Of a stretch of 64,000 bases of DNA, positions 59,481 to 64,000 are shown in pieces; positions within the stretch are counted from its first letter, which is position 1; the number at the start of each line of letters is the position of its first letter. Source of the DNA: Fasciola hepatica (taxonomy: Eukaryota; Platyhelminthes; Trematoda; Plagiorchiida; Fasciolidae); NCBI GenBank assembly GCA_948099385.1, contig CANUEZ040000156.1:6717501-6781500 (forward strand), in the 5' to 3' direction. The notes beneath the pieces were generated by a model that saw only the letters and a list, made by a program, of their open reading frames with translations, was not told the DNA's origin and did not search any database. The position numbers and the translations under genes are program-made.

Positions 59481-59627
59481 CAGTTGCATCTGTATGTTGC
59501 GGTGAGCATGGCCGAGGGATTTGCAATTCAGCTGAATCGGGGTTTTGATTAACGAGCCCACCAGTTCTTTGTGGGAACTGACAAGTTTCGTTAACTGGGT
59601 CTGAGCTGTGCGAACTTCATGATGAAA
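59481..59627 (-). CDS. Plakin-like exon, spectrin-repeat helix before the SH3
   Basis: 147 bp, 49 codons, phase 0/0, between TTGATTCCAACAG (strong acceptor) and CAACTG/GTATGT (strong donor). Frame FHHEVRTAQTQLTKLVSSHK, ELVGSLIKTPIQLN, CKSLGHAHRNIQMQL. The F..EV......L..L..S...L spacing is that of spectrin-repeat helix B, and the exon reads straight into the SH3 exon. One of the most convincing exons of the set. Confidence 0.7.
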
Positions 59628-60049
59628 CTGTTGGAATCAATAGAATCACAAATATTGAGAAAAAGAGATCCACAATCATATTGTGAGTGAAAAATCAATT
59701 AAATCCAGTAAAAATCCATGGTACAGCCTGGAGAACTGATTGGCAAAATAGTCAGTTGAAGTATCAAGAAAATTATCAATTAATAATTAACCAGTCAATC
59801 ATTCAAGCGACTAATTCATCCCTGCATATATCCATCAACCTATAGATCACTCTTTTCAGGTGCAACTGAGAACACGGTTCCTACAGCGGATAAATTAGAT
59901 TTCCCTTACCACGCATGGACGCATTTTTCGAAGCTCCCAAAATAAGCAGTAATAAACTAAAAGGAGGAAATTCTGTAGTTTAAGTTGTTATTTATGATTT
60001 ACACTCGATCTACAAATCAGATCCTTCTGATTAATATACCAAAGGAAGG

Positions 60050-60480
60050 TACCCATATGAAGACGAGTGGGCAGAGGAGTACTGGGTGCGCATAACTGAT
60101 GAGCGGCAACAACCGCGAAACCAGTCGTGTGCTTCCGGGGCAATTTTGTCCACACGTTTACATACTGCTTACTATCAATATGAGAGCTTGCACATGCAGC
60201 CTCGTTGTTCGTTGAGTTAGCAGTGACCCAGACACGAATAACTATGAGAAATCACAGTTGCGATTCATTTGTGGGCTCTTCAATAAAGAGTATCCATTCA
60301 CACTCCAGACGATTCAAATTATATATCCTAGTGAGCATATAACATCGGAGTGTACAAGTATGAAAACGAGTGGGCGGAGGAGTACCGGGTACGCATACCT
60401 GATGAGCGGCAATAATTAGGGGACCGGTTTTGTGTTTCCAGTAAGATTTTGCCCACCCATTCACATACTACTTACTATCA
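60050..60480. repeat. Tandem dimer of the arm-end repeat, diverged copy
   Basis: Two successive copies of the segment found at 3535-3785 and 12590-12840 of the large arms (words GAAGACGAGTGGGCAGAGGAG, GAGCGGCAACAA, ACATACTACTTAC). The first unit starts at 60060 and the second at 60350. It lacks the (TA)n tract that follows in the arms, so it shows that this part of the arm is a dispersed genomic repeat. Confidence 0.8.
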
Positions 60481-61914
60481 TAATCTATGCATATATACGT
60501 AAATAATGCTGCGTCCCAGACAAAATATATTCGAATAGCTTGTTAACTGAAATTCCATTCGAAATCCGTTAAGTATTAGGAATGCACTTGGAAGCTTCTG
60601 CAACTCAAATACTCCGAATCACTTTGCCTTGGATCAGTTACTTCACCAGTTATGATACAGACAATGATCACGTCGGAAACTTGTATTGGTTGAACTTATG
60701 TTCATCATGTAAATGTTCCCGTGCCTGATATGGATACTATGTGGTACCTCTTGCCCAAAGACCATCAGGATTATTCAGCCATGAAATAGTTTATACAAAA
60801 AAGCAAACTTTTGCTTTACTCTCCAAGGCCTCCTTGAAAAGATCAAGTTATTCGCAAATCTGAAGGTCTGAAGGACAAACGTAGACAAGTGAACAAAAAC
60901 GTGATCTTGTCAATACACTAAAAAGTGTGCTACTAGATACATAATCGGGATAGTAACCGTTGCATCCAGTTTGAATAATCATGCCGATTGCGCGGACAAA
61001 TTATCAGTATCCCTCTCATTCATTGACATATTTCTGTCGATACGTAACCAAGCTTCGGTCTATTTACCTTTTATTGACTGATCGATCCTGCTACTTATCG
61101 ATCGATCTTGGTTGATTTGAGGTAAATGTAGATTAGCGCGTGCATGTAACTCATGTCAGTGACGTTGCTCACTCCCATGCTTGCTCACTGACCACGGCTG
61201 GGTTTTATGATCACAATCATAGAAATAAGTGTAGTGCAATTATTACATGTTCCTTTACTAACTACAAGCACAACAGTAACCAACGCTACGAAGGGATAAG
61301 TGTTCACAGTTATTATAGTGTATATCGGTCTGCCAACCGGATAAGGATATATTGTAACACGCTCATTGTGTCAATTCTTCAATCAGTTTGGACCGGCCAC
61401 GGGGTGGAGAGTACGCCACGAAATATTAGGTGGGCGCGTGTGAACACGTGGAGAAAGGACAAGTGTTTTCTATTAATAGACTTAGATTTTAAGAGGAAAC
61501 TGCACGGAAAATTTAATTTCCTTTTCGCTTTCCCAAGGAAATGTACTTTATTTTTATTTGACTTAGTTCTGGGGCCTTTCAGATATGTGTTATATTGCAG
61601 TATAACATTTGGAGTTCTTTTCGACGGAATCATTATCATATTGTCAGCAAATCCTTGTTTATTCCAGGTTATAATACAGGACCCCCCCCCCTGAGTCTTT
61701 TGAATCAGAGTTCTCAAACTTAGGTTATCTCACTACTGTTTTATCGCATTCTCTGAAATGATTCCTCAAGCAATATAAACGCTCAACCCAGCATAGAAAA
61801 CCACAGAAGCAATGCACAGTTGTATTCACCTTAATCAGGGACCGTGCACATCCATCTGGACCGAACTGGGACTCAAATGTAACGTAATGCTTCCATTTCC
61901 TTCAGGCTCCCTAC
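60481..61914. other. Gap with repeat traces
   Basis: Two overlapping frames, plus 61140-61694 (184 codons) and minus 61379-61717, are both open. The plus one ends in a hydrophobic stretch (FGVLFDGIIIILSANPCLF) before a C-rich run at 61681. 61070-61300 shares words with 35.9-36.0 kb and 43.7 kb, so this frame is probably repeat-derived. Confidence 0.4.
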
Positions 61915-62080
61915 GGAGAAGAGATTCATCATGGGGGTCGAAGACAGTGCGAGCGATAAGTCAATTCCTTTCAAGGTCACTGGCGAAGGGTTAATTATAA
62001 CGTAGCGTTGATGGTAAACAAACCATTGGGACTCAGCTTGGATAGCTATGCGAGCCGCATGCGAGTCGTTCTGGAGGGCT
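61915..62080 (-). CDS. Probable first identified exon of the plakin-like gene
   Basis: 166 bp between GCATATTTGCAG and TTCTCC/GTAGGG. The only open frame (1 base, then 55 codons) contains ALQNDSHAARIAIQAESQWF, VYHQRYVIINPSPVTLKGID, LSLALSSTPMMNLFS, ending in phase 0 as the next exon needs. Reading on, it would stop at 61876. The donor GTAGGG is only moderate. Helical and protein-like; no motif of its own, so linkage rests on strand, phase and position. Upstream exons could not be found before the plus-strand gene at 63 kb. Confidence 0.45.
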
Positions 62081-63262
62081 CTGCAAATATGCACTACAGA
62101 TGACTCCCAACTAGTTGAATGAAACGATTGTACACTGCTTCAGTATTTACAATGATGAGTACAGCATTGACAGCGAAGTATGAGGCACATAATAGACAAA
62201 TTCAATCTCAAAATACTCTCACCGATCTCAGAAATTTTTGTAATTCTCAGTTGCATTTTGAGACCCAATGTGAACCTTCACTAATATAATAATATAGTTC
62301 GCCATTATACGGCAAAACTAGACCCAATTATCTAATGGTAGAATTACAGTAGCAGGTATCCTTAAGTTGCTTTACTAGCAAGGATGAGACGTGAACACCA
62401 GTAAATAATGTTGGCGAGGATTTCAAATTTGGTTGTGCTGTTTGTTCCATCTCCGAACGCTTTATTATACGACCAATTTATATGGACGGATTTCCACTTC
62501 ACCCAATATTGACTGTTAGGGAAAAGCTATGGAATTTCAGTCATACTTTAACAAGTATCACGGCCGAGCAAATTGAGTACATCCTCGAAATTCGTGGATA
62601 CCCTGGGGGAAAAACCACCTTCGTTGGTCTGTCTGGAATAAAGTAAAAAGACGTTTTTAAAAGGCAAGGAATCATTCACGAGAACGTCACGCTGGAAGAA
62701 GGTTGTCTGACGACAGCAAGCAGCACCAAAACAGTCTTCACTTATAATCGGAAGTTTCGATGCTCTTTCTCTGCTAATAAATAAATCAAAAGTGAGTGAT
62801 TTTCTAGCGTAAAATTCATCTTCATGTTGGTCTTCATGACGAAATGCTGGAATTTTGTGGTTGCAAAATATTTTCTGCTCATTATTCTGTCATACTGCAA
62901 ATGCGACGGCAGAGTCTATTCCTGAATAACTGAGCTCTGGTGTAATTTTTCTCAAGTCACTCGATCACACCCCATCTATCACATGTTTGACTGTACTTTT
63001 CGAGCACGCGATAACAACTAGCGCTGATTCCGACACACTTCCTCGGTACAAGCCAGCGTGCGGTCTCTGTACTCAAGCCCGGATGAAACTCCACGGTCTT
63101 TCCTCGTTGACTTCCTTGATGAATGCGATCGTAGAAGCTGAAAGAATGTTCTCTCCTATAAAGTCTTCCTTTGCTCTTATTAAGTGCACATCAGAAAACA
63201 TATGAGTCATCGCCGGCCGACTTCCTCGGTCAGAGAGTACTTTTCTCTAATGTTTTCTACAG

Positions 63263-63418
63263 ATGAACTAGTTGAATTGTCTGATATTCTCTACTCAACC
63301 TTGTGGAACTATCTCGACTTTCGTCCGTGTGCAGTACATGACGATTTCAACCAGTCCGAAATGAGTTCCCCCCGAATCTTGGACTCAAAAGTTGTTACAA
63401 CTTCTTCCACTAAAATGG
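63263..63418 (+). CDS. Exon of an unrecognised gene running off the window, part 1
   Basis: 156 bp between GTTTTCTACAG and ATGG/GTGAGT (consensus donor). Frame DELVELSDILYSTLWNYLDF, RPCAVHDDFNQSEMSSPRIL, DSKVVTTSSTKM, ending in phase 1. The frame is open 80 bp further upstream, so the start is the best acceptor rather than proven. No family recognised. The preceding plus-strand frame at 62987-63205 (including GLCTQARMKLHG and SSLTSLMNAIVEAERMF) looks coding too, but I find no donor with the right phase. Confidence 0.65.
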
Positions 63419-63692
63419 GTGAGTTCCTGAACCAGTCTCATAAAATATCGCCATTTGCTTCATATTTTGTGCCTCCCGCGCTATTAAGTCCTCACCATTT
63501 AGCAGTTTCAGTTTCTCCATGGAATCATTGTAGTGCTGACCACACACAAACACACACACTAGACTGAGCCGCGATCTACAGAACATCAGTGGCATTGTTA
63601 CTTGGACAATCTTACCGAAATTGGGGACTTTATTTCAAATTCCAACCTAAATTTTTCTTCAATCCAATTCTTCATTCAGTCCTTATTTTCAG

Positions 63693-63732
63693 ACCACCTT
63701 TTCCATACTTGGGACAATAAGGCCACAAAAAA
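63693..63732 (+). CDS. Exon of an unrecognised gene running off the window, part 2
   Basis: 40 bp between CCTTATTTTCAG and AAAAA/GTACGT. Reads (G)DHLFHTWDNKATK-. It uses exactly the one base left by the previous exon and leaves two bases that the next exon completes, a phase match that supports all three exons. Confidence 0.65.
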
Positions 63733-63788
63733 GTACGTGACCTCAAAGCCACAGGGCACATTGCAATAAGGATGCTGTTTACTTTTAG

Positions 63789-64000
63789 CATACTTATGCT
63801 ACACAGGCGCAATGTCTTCCCCAATCAACCAGTCCCCTCCATTAAAACCTGTGCTGATACGCTTAAAACCGTTTTGCTATTAAGTGGCATACAACCGCCA
63901 CCAGAAGTGGATATTAAAGAATTCAACCTGTTTCTGTACTATAACCCAGACAGAAGGTACACTGAGTCTCCCTGCTGGCTGTTAATAAAACTCAGTCTCA
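63789..64000 (+). CDS. Exon of an unrecognised gene, cut by the window end
   Basis: Begins after TGTTTACTTTTAG and stays open to the last base: (N)ILMLHRRNVFPNQPV, PSIKTCADTLKTVLLLSGIQ, PPPEVDIKEFNLFLYYNPDR, RYTESPCWLLIKLSL. A GTACAC at 63958-63963 might end it earlier. Clearly protein-like; the alternating hydrophobic and charged pattern suggests a globular domain, but I do not recognise the family. Confidence 0.7.

Larger units (their letters stand above)
47023..62080 (-). other. Proposed plakin-family gene, partial, at least nine exons
   Basis: Minus-strand exons, in transcript order 62080-61915, 59627-59481, 56486-56028, 54150-54076, 51785-51675, 51296-51158, 51129-50957, 49415-49283 and 47087-47023, join with matching phases throughout. 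The 459-bp exon resembles the plakin-specific SH3 embedded in a spectrin repeat, and the two exons after it align in spacing with the helix that follows that SH3 in plakins. Plakins are giant cytolinkers tying intermediate filaments, actin or microtubules to junctions. No calponin-homology, rod or plakin-repeat region is visible, so desmoplakin-like versus spectraplakin-like is open. An in-frame TAG lies in one exon. Introns hold RTE-like remnants and SINE-type repeats. Confidence 0.5.

Noticed and set aside
62987..63205. Plus-strand frame upstream of the 63-64 kb exons as an exon
   Set aside because: Protein-like, but no donor of the required phase was found, and the start is not ATG; left out of the gene model.

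Overview
The window is eukaryotic and reads like a flatworm genome, most likely a digenean trematode. The basis is intron-split coding, very short candidate introns (28 and 31 nt), a Penelope-like element and a dense mix of decayed CR1-like, RTE-like, BEL/Pao-like, Ty3/gypsy-like and Tc1/mariner-like remnants. No ribosomal gene or other taxonomic marker is present, so the species is open. Most long open frames are transposon remains or chance frames in simple repeats. The host genes are short exons recognised here by splice sites and matching intron phases.

Layout. 1-15.1 kb: a decayed CR1-like fragment, then two near-identical 2.7-kb arms (1242-3965 and 12393-15096) in opposite orientation. 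They enclose 8.4 kb that holds a Penelope-like element with an unbroken reverse transcriptase/GIY-YIG frame bracketed by 64-bp inverted repeats. Each arm carries a degenerate BEL/Pao-like fragment and two (TA)n tracts. 15-36 kb: mostly a transposon graveyard (CR1-like, Ty3/gypsy-like, a Tc1/mariner-like transposase, RTE-like, tRNA-derived SINE-like units), with one possible minus-strand exon pair near 23.3-23.6 kb.

36-40 kb: a 3-kb minus-strand exon for an uncharacterised low-complexity protein with CxxC pairs and repeated Q-V/Q-T motifs. A predicted 31-nt intron joins it to a second exon. A small plus-strand coding end converges on it.

47-62 kb: nine or more short minus-strand exons whose phases fit. 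The 459-bp exon at 56.0-56.5 kb resembles the atypical SH3 of plakins, and the exons around it resemble plakin spectrin-repeat helices, so I propose a plakin-family gene with the plakin domain spread over about 15 kb. One in-frame TAG (51095-51097) is a caveat. The large 37-40 kb exon could be a downstream part of this gene or a separate gene; I could not connect the phases.

63.2-64.0 kb: three plus-strand exons with fully matching phases belong to another, unrecognised gene that runs off the window. All gene calls are by eye from splice signals, frames and family patterns; none has been checked against a database.
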